Assembly: GCF_000264495.1 (NCBI RefSeq)
Contig: NC_017954.1
Coordinates: forward strand, 248,001-312,000
Direction: 5' to 3'
Length of the DNA stretch: 64,000 nucleotides
Origin: Thermogladius calderae 1633
GTDB lineage: Archaea > Thermoproteota > Thermoprotei_A > Sulfolobales > Desulfurococcaceae
A program made the position numbers and the translations under genes. Positions within the stretch are counted from its first letter, which is position 1, and each line of letters begins with the position of its first letter. The notes below the pieces were generated by a model. The model worked only from the letters and a program-made list of their open reading frames with translations, was not told the origin of the DNA and did not search any database. Shown piece by piece: positions 49,369-58,465 of the stretch.

Positions 49369-50561
49369 GGACCGTGGGGTTGAAACTAGTCTTAACAGGC
49401 AACTACGCCTTGGCGTACGCGGCCAAAGTTGCTAGAGTAAACGTCGTGGCAGCCTACCCTATCACGCCTCAGACGAGCGTGGTAGAGAAGTTGGCAGAGT
49501 TCATAGAGGAGGGCGAGCTAGACGCCGTAATGATAAGGGTCGAGTCGGAGCACTCAGCACTAGCCGCCTGTTTCGGGGCGGCCCTTGCCGGGGCGAGGGT
49601 ATTTACAGCCACGAGTAGTCAGGGACTCTTGTACATGCACGAGGTGGTCCACTGGGCTTCGAGGGCCCGCGCCCCCATTGTCATGGGTATTGTTACGAGG
49701 ACACTAGGCCCCCCGTGGAACATTTGGCCCGACCACACGGACTACATGGATCAGAGGGACACAGGCTGGATTATGAGCTTCGCGATGGATAATCAGGAAG
49801 CCTTCGACTTAACGTTGCAGGCTTTCAAGGTCAGTGAAGATCCTAGAGTCTACTTGCCGGTCATGGTCGGGATTGAGGGGTTTATACTGGGCCACACCTC
49901 CATGCCGGTCGAGATACCGGAGCAAAACTTGGTTGACGAGTGGCTCGGGCCCAGGAGGCAACCGTACGTTGTGGACGGCAGTGAGTACATGGCAATAGGC
50001 AACCTCGCCCTGCCGGAGGACACCGAGGAGTTCTTTATGGACATACAGAACGCCATGGAGGAGGCTAGGAAAGTCGTAGTGGAGGTAGAAGAGGAGTATT
50101 CTAAGATCACCGGGAGGCCCTTCAAAGGGCCTGTGGAGTGCTTTAAGTGCGAGGACGCCAAGTACGTCGCTATCAGTATGGGAGCCTGGTCAGGGGACTT
50201 GATGGAGTCCGTATCACAGTTGCGCGACGAGGGGTACAGCGTCGGTCTGCTGAGGATCAGGTACTACAGGCCCTTCCCTGGCGACTATATATTCGAGAAG
50301 GCTAACTCGACGAAAGGCGTCTTGGTGTTCGATAGGGCCATTAGCTTCGGGTCTTACGGCCCGATCTTCCTAGACACTGCTGCCTCATTCTTAAAACACA
50401 CGAGAAAAACCCCCTACATTAAGAATGTGGTCGCTGGGATCGGCGGTGTCAATATAACGTCGGACGATTTCTCAAGGATATTGAAGAGGTTTGTCCACGA
50501 AGTGGAGTCTGACGGCGTAAATGTATTCGAGTGGTACCACAAGGGTAAGGTGGTCAGATGA
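49365..50561 (+). CDS. porA: 2-oxoacid:ferredoxin oxidoreductase, alpha subunit
   Basis: The 398-residue subunit starts T-G-N-Y-A-L-A-Y-A-A-K and has A-A-Y-P-I-T-P-Q-T, V-E-S-E-H-S-A-L-A-A and T-A-T-S-S-Q-G-L, the typical alpha-chain substrate-binding region. GTG/ATG start inside a 4-nt overlap with porD. Alpha chains of pyruvate and branched-chain (Vor) enzymes are close; pyruvate is the likelier substrate but is not proven. Confidence 0.93.
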   Translation: MRTVGLKLVLTGNYALAYAAKVARVNVVAAYPITPQTSVVEKLAEFIEEGELDAVMIRVESEHSALAACFGAALAGARVFTATSSQGLLYMHEVVHWASRARAPIVMGIVTRTLGPPWNIWPDHTDYMDQRDTGWIMSFAMDNQEAFDLTLQAFKVSEDPRVYLPVMVGIEGFILGHTSMPVEIPEQNLVDEWLGPRRQPYVVDGSEYMAIGNLALPEDTEEFFMDIQNAMEEARKVVVEVEEEYSKITGRPFKGPVECFKCEDAKYVAISMGAWSGDLMESVSQLRDEGYSVGLLRIRYYRPFPGDYIFEKANSTKGVLVFDRAISFGSYGPIFLDTAASFLKHTRKTPYIKNVVAGIGGVNITSDDFSRILKRFVHEVESDGVNVFEWYHKGKVVR

Positions 50562-51451
50562 GCAGGCCACCCTTGCCCTACAAGACCAGAGACGTAGTGT
50601 TGCCGGGCGACGCGGCCTGTCCGGGGTGCCCTATACCGATAGCGTGGAAGGTTCTCTCCGCGGTGTTCGGAGATAAGATGATACTCGTTATACCAGCGAG
50701 CTGCTCGTCGGTCGTCGTAGGGATGTACCCCGGTAACTCCTTGAGGGCCAGCGTGATACACGTACCATTCGCTTCTGCAGCGGCAGTAGCCTCGGGCGTT
50801 TCGGAGGCCCTCAAAAAGCGGGGTGTTACGGACGTCCAGGTCATAGCCTGGGCCGGCGACGGCGGTACAGCTGACATAGGGATGGCATCCTTGAGCGGTG
50901 CGGCCGAGCGTAACCACGACTTTATATACATAATGTACGACAACGAGGCTTACATGAACACGGGTATCCAGAGGAGTTCCTCGACGCCTAGAGGGGCGTG
51001 GACAACAACTACACCAATAATAGGGAAGAGCGAGGAGAAGAAGGACGTGGCCAAGATCATGATAGCGCACGGCGTGCCATACGTGGCTACAGCTAGCGTA
51101 GGCTACGTCCACGACTTCTACAACAAGCTTGTTAGGGCCAGTAAAATCAGGGGCTTCAGGTTCATAAGTCTGCACGCTCCATGCCCGATAGGGTGGAGGT
51201 TCGACCCGAGGTATACTGTCAAGATCGCGAGGCTGGCTGTAGAGTCAGGGCTCTGGGTACTCTACGAGTACTACGATGGAAAGATCCACCTTTCGGGCCC
51301 GAGCAGACCTTACGTGGACCCGTCGAAGAGGAAGCCTGTCGAGGAGTACTTAAAGTTGCAGGGCAGGTTTAGGAGGATCGACGACGAATTACTAAAGAGT
51401 ATACAGGAGTACGTGGAGAAGAACTGGGAGTGGGTCAAGAAGCACATGTGA
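50558..51451 (+). CDS. porB: 2-oxoacid:ferredoxin oxidoreductase, beta subunit
   Basis: The 297-residue thiamine-diphosphate-binding subunit has a proximal 4Fe-4S site (C-P-G-C-P near residues 21-25, then C-S-S), the ThDP motif A-G-D-G-G-T-A-D-I-G through Y-D-N-E-A-Y-M-N-T-G-I-Q, and the late Cys in H-A-P-C-P-I-G-W. ATG 50558 overlaps the porA stop by 4 nt; last gene of the operon. Confidence 0.95.
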   Translation: MSRPPLPYKTRDVVLPGDAACPGCPIPIAWKVLSAVFGDKMILVIPASCSSVVVGMYPGNSLRASVIHVPFASAAAVASGVSEALKKRGVTDVQVIAWAGDGGTADIGMASLSGAAERNHDFIYIMYDNEAYMNTGIQRSSSTPRGAWTTTTPIIGKSEEKKDVAKIMIAHGVPYVATASVGYVHDFYNKLVRASKIRGFRFISLHAPCPIGWRFDPRYTVKIARLAVESGLWVLYEYYDGKIHLSGPSRPYVDPSKRKPVEEYLKLQGRFRRIDDELLKSIQEYVEKNWEWVKKHM

Positions 51452-51464
51452 GCCTAGCGCTACG

Positions 51465-51653
51465 TCAGTACAAGGGGTATACTTTCTGTAACACGATCAC
51501 CGCTATACTTACGGCTAGAGCTAGTATTATAAGTAGGTGAGGTTTTACCTTGATACCCACATCGGACTCCTCGTAGAACCTGACGAGCCCGGCTGCTGTC
51601 AGGGGAGCCGCTACCTCCCTTCTTCTCTTTCTAGCTCTACTCACTCCCTCCAC
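51465..51653 (-). CDS. secG: Preprotein translocase subunit SecG (Sec61-beta)
   Basis: The 62-residue tail-anchored protein has a short basic N-terminus (R-A-R-K-R-R-R), the conserved A-A-P-L-T-A-A-G-L-V-R-F-Y-E segment, and one membrane helix (about residues 39-58). It is the small subunit of the SecYEG translocon. It lies between porB and mazG on the opposite strand. Confidence 0.93.
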   Translation of the reverse strand: MEGVSRARKRRREVAAPLTAAGLVRFYEESDVGIKVKPHLLIILALAVSIAVIVLQKVYPLY

Positions 51654-51707
51654 CGCAAGTCTTTATTTGAGCGTGTCTTTATAAGCCTGAAGCTGGGTGC
51701 GCTGGTA

Positions 51708-51965
51708 TTGGAGCTGAGAGAAGCGCAAGAGCTGATAAGGAGAGTCTACTACGAGAGAGACCACGCCAGAGGACTCTACGCAACCTTCACGTGGCTCGTC
51801 GAAGAGGTTGGGGAGCTTGCGAGGGCGCTTCTCGAGATGAACCCTGAGAACCTGCGCGAGGAGATAGCAGACGTGTTTGCTTGGCTCCTCAGCGTAGCGA
51901 ACTTGCTAAACATAGACCTGGAAGAGGCGTTCAAGGAGAAATACGTCGAAGCTAGCGGCTCTTGA
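51708..51965 (+). CDS. mazG: MazG-type nucleotide pyrophosphohydrolase
   Basis: The 85-residue helical protein has the MazG pattern E-E-V-G-E-L-A-R-A and E-E-I-A-D-V-F-A-W-L, where Glu and Asp bind Mg2+. Such enzymes cleave nucleoside triphosphates to monophosphate and pyrophosphate. TTG 51708 gives a normal short MazG; the longer frame from 51537 would overlap secG and adds unrelated residues. It ends 14 nt inside the convergent GGGP synthase gene. Confidence 0.85.
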   Translation: MELREAQELIRRVYYERDHARGLYATFTWLVEEVGELARALLEMNPENLREEIADVFAWLLSVANLLNIDLEEAFKEKYVEASGS

Positions 51966-52725
51966 TCCCTCTAATGATTGAGACCGCTTTCTCGTAGTCT
52001 TCTTCTACAATATTACCAGTCACTATAATGTCGGCCCCTGCTTTAGCGAGGCTCCTGGCTACCTCAGGTGAGCGCACGCCCCCTCCCACGATCACTGTTA
52101 GACTAGTGCTCCTCTTTATCAGGCTTGGGAAGGCTTCCGGGACGTGTCTGCTAGCCCCACTACCAGCCTCGAGATATATGTACTTGAAGCCCATCATCTC
52201 GGCTGCGAGTGCGTAGGCCAGCCCGATCTCAGGCTTCTCCGGGGGTATGGGTTGTATTCTACCTACGTGAGCGACAGCGGTCTCGCCGTATAGGACGAGG
52301 TAGCCTGTCGGGAGGGCCTCTAGACCGTACTTTCTTACTAAAGGAGCTGCCTGGACCTGCGCTTGCACCAAGTAGTACGGCTCTAGGCTGTTCATTAAGA
52401 CCATGAACAACACGGCATCGGCCTTAGGCGTGAGACAATTGATATTCCCCGGGAAGATTATCACGGGTAGACCAGTCGCCTTTTTCAAAATACTCGATAC
52501 GTCCCCCGCCTCCTCTGGCGTAACACCAAGACTACCACCAACCAGGAAGGCGTCAGTACCAGCCTCATGCAGCCTAAGCGCAACCTTCTCGAGCTCGCTG
52601 TAGTCTACTTTCTTAGCAGGGTCGATCAAGGTGAAGTGAAGCTTCTCTCCTTTCTCAAGTTTCTCCTTCAGGTAGTTGCTGACCTTCCCCAAGCCCGCTC
52701 CCTTCGCCAGGCTTCCTCGTCTCAA
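51952..52725 (-). CDS. Geranylgeranylglyceryl phosphate synthase
   Basis: About 246-257 residues. It makes the first ether bond of archaeal membrane lipids from sn-glycerol-1-phosphate and geranylgeranyl diphosphate. Markers are H-F-T-L-I-D-P-A-K, V-G-G-S-L-G-V-T, F-P-G-N-I-N-C-L-T-P-K-A-D-A, Y-L-E-A-G-S-G-A and V-G-G-G-V-R-S-P-E. The start in the listed frame overlaps the elf1-like gene by 71 nt; TTG 52692 removes part of the overlap but leaves some. I keep the long form as an upper bound. Confidence 0.93.
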   Translation of the reverse strand: MRRGSLAKGAGLGKVSNYLKEKLEKGEKLHFTLIDPAKKVDYSELEKVALRLHEAGTDAFLVGGSLGVTPEEAGDVSSILKKATGLPVIIFPGNINCLTPKADAVLFMVLMNSLEPYYLVQAQVQAAPLVRKYGLEALPTGYLVLYGETAVAHVGRIQPIPPEKPEIGLAYALAAEMMGFKYIYLEAGSGASRHVPEAFPSLIKRSTSLTVIVGGGVRSPEVARSLAKAGADIIVTGNIVEEDYEKAVSIIRGIKSR

Positions 52726-52987
52726 CTTTGATGCTGCCTTCTAAATATAAGTCCAGGAACTTGGCGTAGACGTCGACGGCCTGGAGTATCTCGGGGACTG
52801 GTTGCGGGTACTCTGCGTACAGCCCGCAGGAGCCGCAGGATATTATAGCTCTCTTGAATCCAGGCGTATCGAGTTTCTCGAACTTTATACTGAGGGTCTT
52901 GGCTCCGCACCTAGGGCACTGGAATACTGTTGGTATTTTAGGGATCCTTTTAACGACCCTCTTATACTTCTTCCTTCTTTTACCCAT
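52655..52987 (-). CDS. elf1: Elf1-like zinc-ribbon transcription elongation factor
   Basis: The 110-residue protein starts with a basic stretch (M-G-K-R-R-K-K-Y-K-R) followed by an Elf1-type zinc ribbon (C-P-R-C-G near residues 24-28 and C-G-S-C-G-L near 51-56) and V-D-V-Y-A-K-F-L-D. The Gly/Glu-rich tail (about 95-110) is encoded in DNA that also forms the start of the GGGP synthase gene. In eukaryotes Elf1 travels with RNA polymerase II. Confidence 0.85.
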   Translation of the reverse strand: MGKRRKKYKRVVKRIPKIPTVFQCPRCGAKTLSIKFEKLDTPGFKRAIISCGSCGLYAEYPQPVPEILQAVDVYAKFLDLYLEGSIKVETRKPGEGSGLGEGQQLPEGET

Positions 52988-52992
52988 TTTCT

Positions 52993-53388
52993 CTACCTCG
53001 TGTACAATTTCTTTCTCAAGGTAGATGTTAAATTCTGTGTAAAAACCTCGTTTAATATCTTAACGTACTCGTCGAACGAGCCGAGGTCCACCACCCTGTA
53101 GAGCCCCCTCTTCTCCGACAGCACTTGTTCAACGAGGTGCTTACAGTAACACTTCTCTCTCCTCCCCACTACCCTGATAGTGAAGTCACTACAGCTACAG
53201 AAGACTCCTGGGACTATGACGTAGTCACCGCTGGGGCCCATGTAAACCCACGTGTTTAAGTCCGCGCCTTGAACGTTGACTTTGACAAACCTCCTTAGAG
53301 CCTGCTCATCGACCACCCCGACTGTTTTAGAGACCTCGAGGACTTTCCTGATAGAATCCCTTGCGGAGCAGTAGCCAGCCGTAGACAA
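52993..53388 (-). CDS. SWIM-type zinc-finger protein
   Basis: The 131-residue protein has the SWIM pattern C-S-C ... C-Y-C-K-H (residues about 63-83) that coordinates one zinc, flanked by alpha/beta sequence. Small archaeal SWIM proteins are linked to recombination (Shu-complex-like) factors in other lineages, but no such partner is visible here. TTG 53388 starts 18 nt downstream of tRNA-Pro on the same strand, so the tRNA may be processed from a common transcript. Confidence 0.8.
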   Translation of the reverse strand: MSTAGYCSARDSIRKVLEVSKTVGVVDEQALRRFVKVNVQGADLNTWVYMGPSGDYVIVPGVFCSCSDFTIRVVGRREKCYCKHLVEQVLSEKRGLYRVVDLGSFDEYVKILNEVFTQNLTSTLRKKLYTR

Positions 53389-53406
53389 GACATAGCACCA
53401 TGTAAG

Positions 53407-53481
53407 TGGGCCCGCGGGGATTTGAACCCCGGGTCACGGGGACCCGAACCCCGCATCCTAACCAGGCTAGACCACGGGCCC
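53407..53481 (-). tRNA. tRNA-Pro (CGG anticodon)
   Basis: A 75-nt cloverleaf on the reverse strand: acceptor GGGCCCG/CGGGCCC with discriminator A, anticodon stem CGGGG/CCCCG, loop UUCGGGU giving anticodon CGG, variable loop of five bases and T arm CGGGG-TTCAAAT-CCCCG. No intron; CCA is not encoded. It lies between the SWIM-protein gene and the divergent lhr gene. Confidence 0.94.
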
Positions 53482-53561
53482 TATCTGATAGTCTTAAGTT
53501 AAAAGGGTTTAAAGGATTTCCAGATAACTGGTGCCTTTGTACGCTTGTTCCGGGAAACAGC

Positions 53562-56351
53562 ATGAGTTTACCTGAATGTTTAAGACAGTTAGGCTATAGG
53601 GAGTTTACGAGTTTACAAAAAGAGTCTTTTAAAAAGATAGTTAGAGAGCGGAGCAACGTAATCGTGGTCGCGCCCACGGGCTCGGGAAAGACGGAGGCTG
53701 CGGTAATACCGGTTTTCTACGTCTTGTCGAGGTTGAACGCGAAGCCTATTTCCTGCGTTTACATTACACCCCTCCGAGCGCTGAACAGGGATATAGTGAA
53801 CAGGATTAGTAGGCTGGCTGGGTGTTTTAATGTCACCGTAGCTCTCAGACACGGCGACACGCCGTACAGCGCGAGAAAGGCTATACAAAAGAGCCCTCCA
53901 CAAGTGCTCGTTACGACCCCGGAGACGTTCACTTATGTTCTATTGAACGCGGAGTTGTTGAGACAGCTTTCTAACCTAAGGTTCGTGATACTGGACGAGC
54001 TACACGAGCTCGTCGAGAGCAAGAGAGGTCTCTTGCTACTGACAACCCTATACTTGGTGGTCAACCACCTGAGGATAAGGCCTGTCGTGATAGGGTTGTC
54101 GGCTACGGTAAGCAACGAAAATGCCGTTAGCGAATTGATCTCATCTATTAACAGGCTCCCCACAGAGGTCGTTAAGGACACAGGTGGTAAAGAACTAGAG
54201 ATCAGCGTCGAGGCCCCGTCTTGCGACGACGAGTGTAGAGAAGCCGTCGGCGGTACCGTGGACGAGCGTGTTGCCGGGAGAGCATACTACATTATCAGGA
54301 AGATAAACGAGAGCAGGAGCGTCCTGGTCTTCACGAATACGAGGACGATGGCAGAGTACATGAGTAGCCTGCTGAAAAACCTCAGCGAAAGGCTCGGGCT
54401 CGACCTCCAGATAAGCGTACACCACGGGAGCTTGTCGAAGGAACACCGCGAGGAAGTAGAGAGGAGGTTTAGAAGCGGGGAGATCAAGGCTGTAGTAGCG
54501 ACCTCCAGCCTCGAACTAGGTATCGACATAGGTAGCGTCGACTACGTTATACAGTACTTGTCCCCCAGGCAAGTAACGAGGCTCGTGCAGAGAATTGGGA
54601 GGAGCGGGCACAGGCTAGGAGGCGTTTCTAAGGGAAGTATCGTGTCGACCAGCAACCTGCTTCATTACCTAGAGTCAGTCGTGATAGCCAGGAGGGCTTT
54701 AGCGGGGGAGCTGGAGAAGGAGACTATACATGACTCTCCTCTAGATGTGTTGTCCTACTCTATCGCCGTGTACACGTTAATCAACCCCCACGGTGTAGAC
54801 GTCAACAGGCTGTACGCTAGTATAGTTCAAAACGCGCTATACAAAAACCTCTCCTTCCAGGACTTCATGGACGTCGTGTCTTACCTTGATTACAGTAGGA
54901 TAGTGAAACTGGAGTCAGGCCTTCTGAAGCCTACTCGGAAGACGAGGCTACACGTCTACAAGACTTCTATGATACCCTCGACTAGGGAGATAACAGTTGT
55001 AGACGTAGCCAGTAGTAACAGGGTCGGGAGTCTAGACGAAGACTACGTGATTTTAAACGTTCAACAAGGGGACTACCTAGTTCTAGCGGGAAGTGTCTGG
55101 AGAGTAGTTTCGTATGCCGAGAGCGAGGGTAGGCTGTACGTTGAGAGAGCAGAAGCTCCGTCCGAAGAGGCCGTCATACCGTCTTGGGAAGGAGAGAACA
55201 TACCCGTAGAGTACAAGGTGGCCAGGGAAGTAGGTAGCGTGATAAGGAGGCTCAAAGAGGGCCGAATAGAAGGCGCGAGAAGAGAGTACGGGCTTAAGAT
55301 CGACGTCACTACGAGAGGACTAGATCTCTTCGGGGACGACAAGACCATCGTTGTAGACTACGTCAAACCCCTGAGGGCCATCATCATAAACGTCTTCGGA
55401 GGCTCAAAAGTGAACTCGATGCTCAAAGACCTGCTTCACTACTACGTCAAAAGGATCTACCCGTTGGGAAACATCAAGACGTACTCTACACCTTACGCCG
55501 TAGTGCTGAGGGCTTCTAACGTGGACCCCGAGCTACTACGCGAAAACGTGGTCAAGTTCTTCAACTCGCTCGACAAATTTGTTGAAGAGAGCTTTCTACA
55601 AAACGCTGCACAAGAGAGTAAGACTCTCCTCTGGCGGATATACCAGGTAGCTCAAAGGTTTGGTGCCATATCCCCTGAGGCGGAGAGAGTTAGTAACGCC
55701 ATGTTACAGGCCTTCGTGGATACTGTAATAGGCAGAGAGGCGTTCAAAGAGGTGCTGACCAGAGACTACGACATTACTTCGGCTAGAGAGCTCGCGAGGC
55801 TTGTCGTAACAGGTGTTGTCAAGGTAGTGGATAGAGTTTCAGAAAACCTCAGCGACTTCCACAAGGAGGTACTAGAGTACATAGAGGTTCCACTGGTCAG
55901 AGGACTGGTCTTCGACCAGGAGGCGTACCTCGCGAAACTCCTCTCGCGTAAGGTGACATTACTGTGCCTCAGTTGCGGGTACCACGAGTCCGGTAGCGTA
56001 GCGGACTTCTTGAAGTGGAGCGGGTTCGGATGCCCGAAGTGTGGGAGAGCCACTCTTACACTCGTCAAGGGGCACAACATATCTAACGAGCTCGAGATTG
56101 TTAAGAAACTCAAGAATAAACTGAAACTGACAGACGAAGAAAACAAGATTCTCGACGAGCTGAGCAGGAGAGCTGTCCTGCTCTATAGGTTCAAGAGGGA
56201 CGCGTTGCTGGCGCTGTCCGCGAGAGGTGTGGGGTCGGCAGAGGCTGTGAAGATACTAAACAACGTTATGAGAGGCAGAGACCTCGTCCAGGAGATCTAC
56301 GAGAGCGAGAAGAAGTTCCTCATGGTGAAAGAGCTCATAAGGCGGGACTGA
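53562..56351 (+). CDS. lhr: Lhr-type superfamily 2 helicase
   Basis: The 929-residue helicase has motif I A-P-T-G-S-G-K-T-E (about residues 34-42), motif II D-E-L-H, motif III S-A-T, motif VI Q-R-I-G-R-S-G-H-R and an Lhr-specific C-terminal part (about 560-800). A zinc ribbon follows near 850 (C-L-S-C-G and C-P-K-C-G). Lhr proteins are DNA repair or RNA-processing helicases. ATG 53562 gives M-S-L-P-E-C-L-R-Q; the longer frame from 53406 would cover the convergent tRNA-Pro. Its 3' end overlaps the PAPS-reductase-family gene by 17 nt. Confidence 0.93.
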   Translation: MSLPECLRQLGYREFTSLQKESFKKIVRERSNVIVVAPTGSGKTEAAVIPVFYVLSRLNAKPISCVYITPLRALNRDIVNRISRLAGCFNVTVALRHGDTPYSARKAIQKSPPQVLVTTPETFTYVLLNAELLRQLSNLRFVILDELHELVESKRGLLLLTTLYLVVNHLRIRPVVIGLSATVSNENAVSELISSINRLPTEVVKDTGGKELEISVEAPSCDDECREAVGGTVDERVAGRAYYIIRKINESRSVLVFTNTRTMAEYMSSLLKNLSERLGLDLQISVHHGSLSKEHREEVERRFRSGEIKAVVATSSLELGIDIGSVDYVIQYLSPRQVTRLVQRIGRSGHRLGGVSKGSIVSTSNLLHYLESVVIARRALAGELEKETIHDSPLDVLSYSIAVYTLINPHGVDVNRLYASIVQNALYKNLSFQDFMDVVSYLDYSRIVKLESGLLKPTRKTRLHVYKTSMIPSTREITVVDVASSNRVGSLDEDYVILNVQQGDYLVLAGSVWRVVSYAESEGRLYVERAEAPSEEAVIPSWEGENIPVEYKVAREVGSVIRRLKEGRIEGARREYGLKIDVTTRGLDLFGDDKTIVVDYVKPLRAIIINVFGGSKVNSMLKDLLHYYVKRIYPLGNIKTYSTPYAVVLRASNVDPELLRENVVKFFNSLDKFVEESFLQNAAQESKTLLWRIYQVAQRFGAISPEAERVSNAMLQAFVDTVIGREAFKEVLTRDYDITSARELARLVVTGVVKVVDRVSENLSDFHKEVLEYIEVPLVRGLVFDQEAYLAKLLSRKVTLLCLSCGYHESGSVADFLKWSGFGCPKCGRATLTLVKGHNISNELEIVKKLKNKLKLTDEENKILDELSRRAVLLYRFKRDALLALSARGVGSAEAVKILNNVMRGRDLVQEIYESEKKFLMVKELIRRD

Positions 56352-58323
56352 CCCTGTCGCCCCGTAGCCTGTACATCTTTGTGAACACCTGGATTATATC
56401 TGTCCCATGCCTCCTCGAGCTACGCTTAAACGCCTTCGGATTACCTAGAATAAGCGGGATAACCACTTTCTCGACTAGTTGGTCAGCCAGCGGGCACGTG
56501 TCAATACACAGCTTGCAGGAGGGACACGGAACAAGCGGTAACGGGCCTTTAGGGGTCATTTTAACCCTGTTAAGTGGGCACCAGAGTACACAACTGGCAC
56601 ATTTAGCACAAGACCTCGTTCGGTAAACCACTTTCAAGACGTCTGCCAGGTCTTCCACGTTCTCGTCTTTGTCGAAGGGCTCTACTCTAAGAGTATTGCG
56701 GGCGATCTTAATGCGTGTATTCTTGGCCTCCACGAGTATAGAGTCGCCCTCCCTCCAGACCTTGAACGAGAGCATTCTAATGTTCTCGGCGAATGTTTGT
56801 TGCGCCTCGTCTTCCACCACGTCGTCGTTAAACGTTACTTCGAGCGAGTTAGCATCCTTCTTCACGTGTAGGGGTGCGAGTCGAGCCTCGCTATTGAGAA
56901 GTCTCAGAGTGTACTCTTTTCTCCAGTCTAGGACGTAGCCAGGTATTTTCCTAGCAACCCTCTTCTTAGCTGCTGCTGGCGTGAGCCACCTCCACAAACC
57001 GTACTTGACCCACTCCGGGGGCTGGTTCAGTTTCTCTCTCCAACGCTCTAAGACGTTGAGCCACCTCTCCCACAAGCAGGGGTAGTGAGTCGACACGTCC
57101 TTGAACTCGGCTAGGTAACTAGAGGGGCAGAGGTAGCAGCCTAGCCTGTCGAACCCGGTATCGTACAGTCTGTTGTATGGTAGCTTGTTGGCGTAGATGT
57201 ATAGCCAGACCGAGAGCTGGCTCCAGTCCTGTATGGGCGTGGTAGAGACCACGTGGGGGATCCATTTGTTCCTCCACACCACGGGGCTTTTCGCTCTGTC
57301 CAGGGACTCGTACGCCCTCTGCCCCACTATATTGAGCGCTCCACTAGGCCACTTTGCTCTACTAGTCTTTGCTATAGGCACCAGCTTGATTATCTTGCAG
57401 CACCACCGGTAGTCTTTCCCAGGCGGTCCAAAGGCCTCAACAGCTGTCCAGAAGAAGTTGCCAGCGGATGCCGTGACCAAGTCGAGGCTGTAAGCTTTAG
57501 AAACCTCCTCGACGTTCTTGAGAGTCTCCGGTAGCTCGATACCTGTATCGTTGAACAGCATGTCAACACCTCCAAAGGCCTTGACAGCGAGATGGAGGCT
57601 GACGAGGCTGTCTTTACCGCCAGAATAAGAGACTACAGGCTTGTAGTTGTATTTCTCGTGAACCTTTATGAGGTGCCTGATAGCCCTCCCTTCCAGCGTT
57701 AGAAGGCCCTCCTTGTTCTTCTTTATCACGTCCTGGAGAGTGCTCGGTCTTCTACTCGTCTCCACAGGTGGCCTATAGTCGTGGAATGTCTTAGTTATAA
57801 CAAACTTGTCGCCGACGTTCTCGGCTATAGCCCTGATTCTACCCTTGTAGTCAAGTACGACGAGACTTTGCTGGCTTGAAGAGGACGGGCTGATTGCCAT
57901 ACCATTATAGAAGTACTTGGAGTCAACCTTGACGTGGTCGACCAACCCCTTGTCCAGTGCCTCGTAAGCCCCGTGGTAGCTCAGCCTGAACTTCCAAGTG
58001 TCAGCAAAAGGGTCGAAGTAGAGCTGGCCCCACACGTTGCCCGAGGACGCCACCTCATACATGAGGTCCCAGTGAGGCACCTTGTTGAACAATACCACTC
58101 TATTCTCAAAGAGTTCTCTGAATAGTTTATCGCTACCGAACCCCCTTACGATGCTGTCTCTCAACCTCTGGTAATCCCCCGGTCTAGCTGGTCTCGCGTC
58201 GCCTGGCTCGGTGAGCCTCAAAACGTAGTACAAGTCGATCTCGTCCTGTCTAGGCTGTATTACGGGTACGTCGTCATAGGGGTCCCAGTACACCTTTGCG
58301 ACCTTCGGCCAGGTTCTCGGCAT
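56335..58323 (-). CDS. PAPS reductase-family protein with N-terminal extension and C-terminal 4Fe-4S domain
   Basis: The 662-residue chain has an adenine-nucleotide alpha-hydrolase (PP-loop) domain in its middle: S-Y-S-G-G-K-D-S-L (about residues 233-241), then W-C-C-K and a possible zinc or cluster site (L-G-C-Y-L-C-P). About 230 residues precede it, and a ferredoxin-like domain with two 4Fe-4S motifs follows (C-A-K-C-A-S-C-V-L-W-C-P and C-P-S-C-K-L-C-I-D-T-C-P). Archaeal relatives are called phosphoadenosine phosphosulfate reductases, but the reaction may be thiolation or sulfur transfer. ATG 58323. Confidence 0.85.
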   Translation of the reverse strand: MPRTWPKVAKVYWDPYDDVPVIQPRQDEIDLYYVLRLTEPGDARPARPGDYQRLRDSIVRGFGSDKLFRELFENRVVLFNKVPHWDLMYEVASSGNVWGQLYFDPFADTWKFRLSYHGAYEALDKGLVDHVKVDSKYFYNGMAISPSSSSQQSLVVLDYKGRIRAIAENVGDKFVITKTFHDYRPPVETSRRPSTLQDVIKKNKEGLLTLEGRAIRHLIKVHEKYNYKPVVSYSGGKDSLVSLHLAVKAFGGVDMLFNDTGIELPETLKNVEEVSKAYSLDLVTASAGNFFWTAVEAFGPPGKDYRWCCKIIKLVPIAKTSRAKWPSGALNIVGQRAYESLDRAKSPVVWRNKWIPHVVSTTPIQDWSQLSVWLYIYANKLPYNRLYDTGFDRLGCYLCPSSYLAEFKDVSTHYPCLWERWLNVLERWREKLNQPPEWVKYGLWRWLTPAAAKKRVARKIPGYVLDWRKEYTLRLLNSEARLAPLHVKKDANSLEVTFNDDVVEDEAQQTFAENIRMLSFKVWREGDSILVEAKNTRIKIARNTLRVEPFDKDENVEDLADVLKVVYRTRSCAKCASCVLWCPLNRVKMTPKGPLPLVPCPSCKLCIDTCPLADQLVEKVVIPLILGNPKAFKRSSRRHGTDIIQVFTKMYRLRGDRVSPAL

Positions 58324-58465
58324 ACAGCTCAGTCTCGTAACTGGTGATTAGAGATTTCATAATCATAGACAGTGTTCAGGCATATCCCCTCTAATATAGC
58401 CTCGCTGGACAACACTTTCGCCTCAGTCTCATGGTTGTTAGGGCAAGCTTTAGACGGGTTTGGTC

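Noticed and set aside
50414-51175. 253-codon reverse frame opposite porA/porB
   Set aside because: Antisense shadow of a well-supported operon; no family resemblance and heavy in His, Tyr and Arg.
51537-51707. 57 extra N-terminal codons for MazG
   Set aside because: They lie antisense over secG, which is well supported, and MazG domains of this type are short.
53406-53561. 52 extra N-terminal codons for the Lhr helicase
   Set aside because: This part lies antisense over tRNA-Pro and does not resemble helicase sequence; ATG 53562 gives the normal N-terminus.
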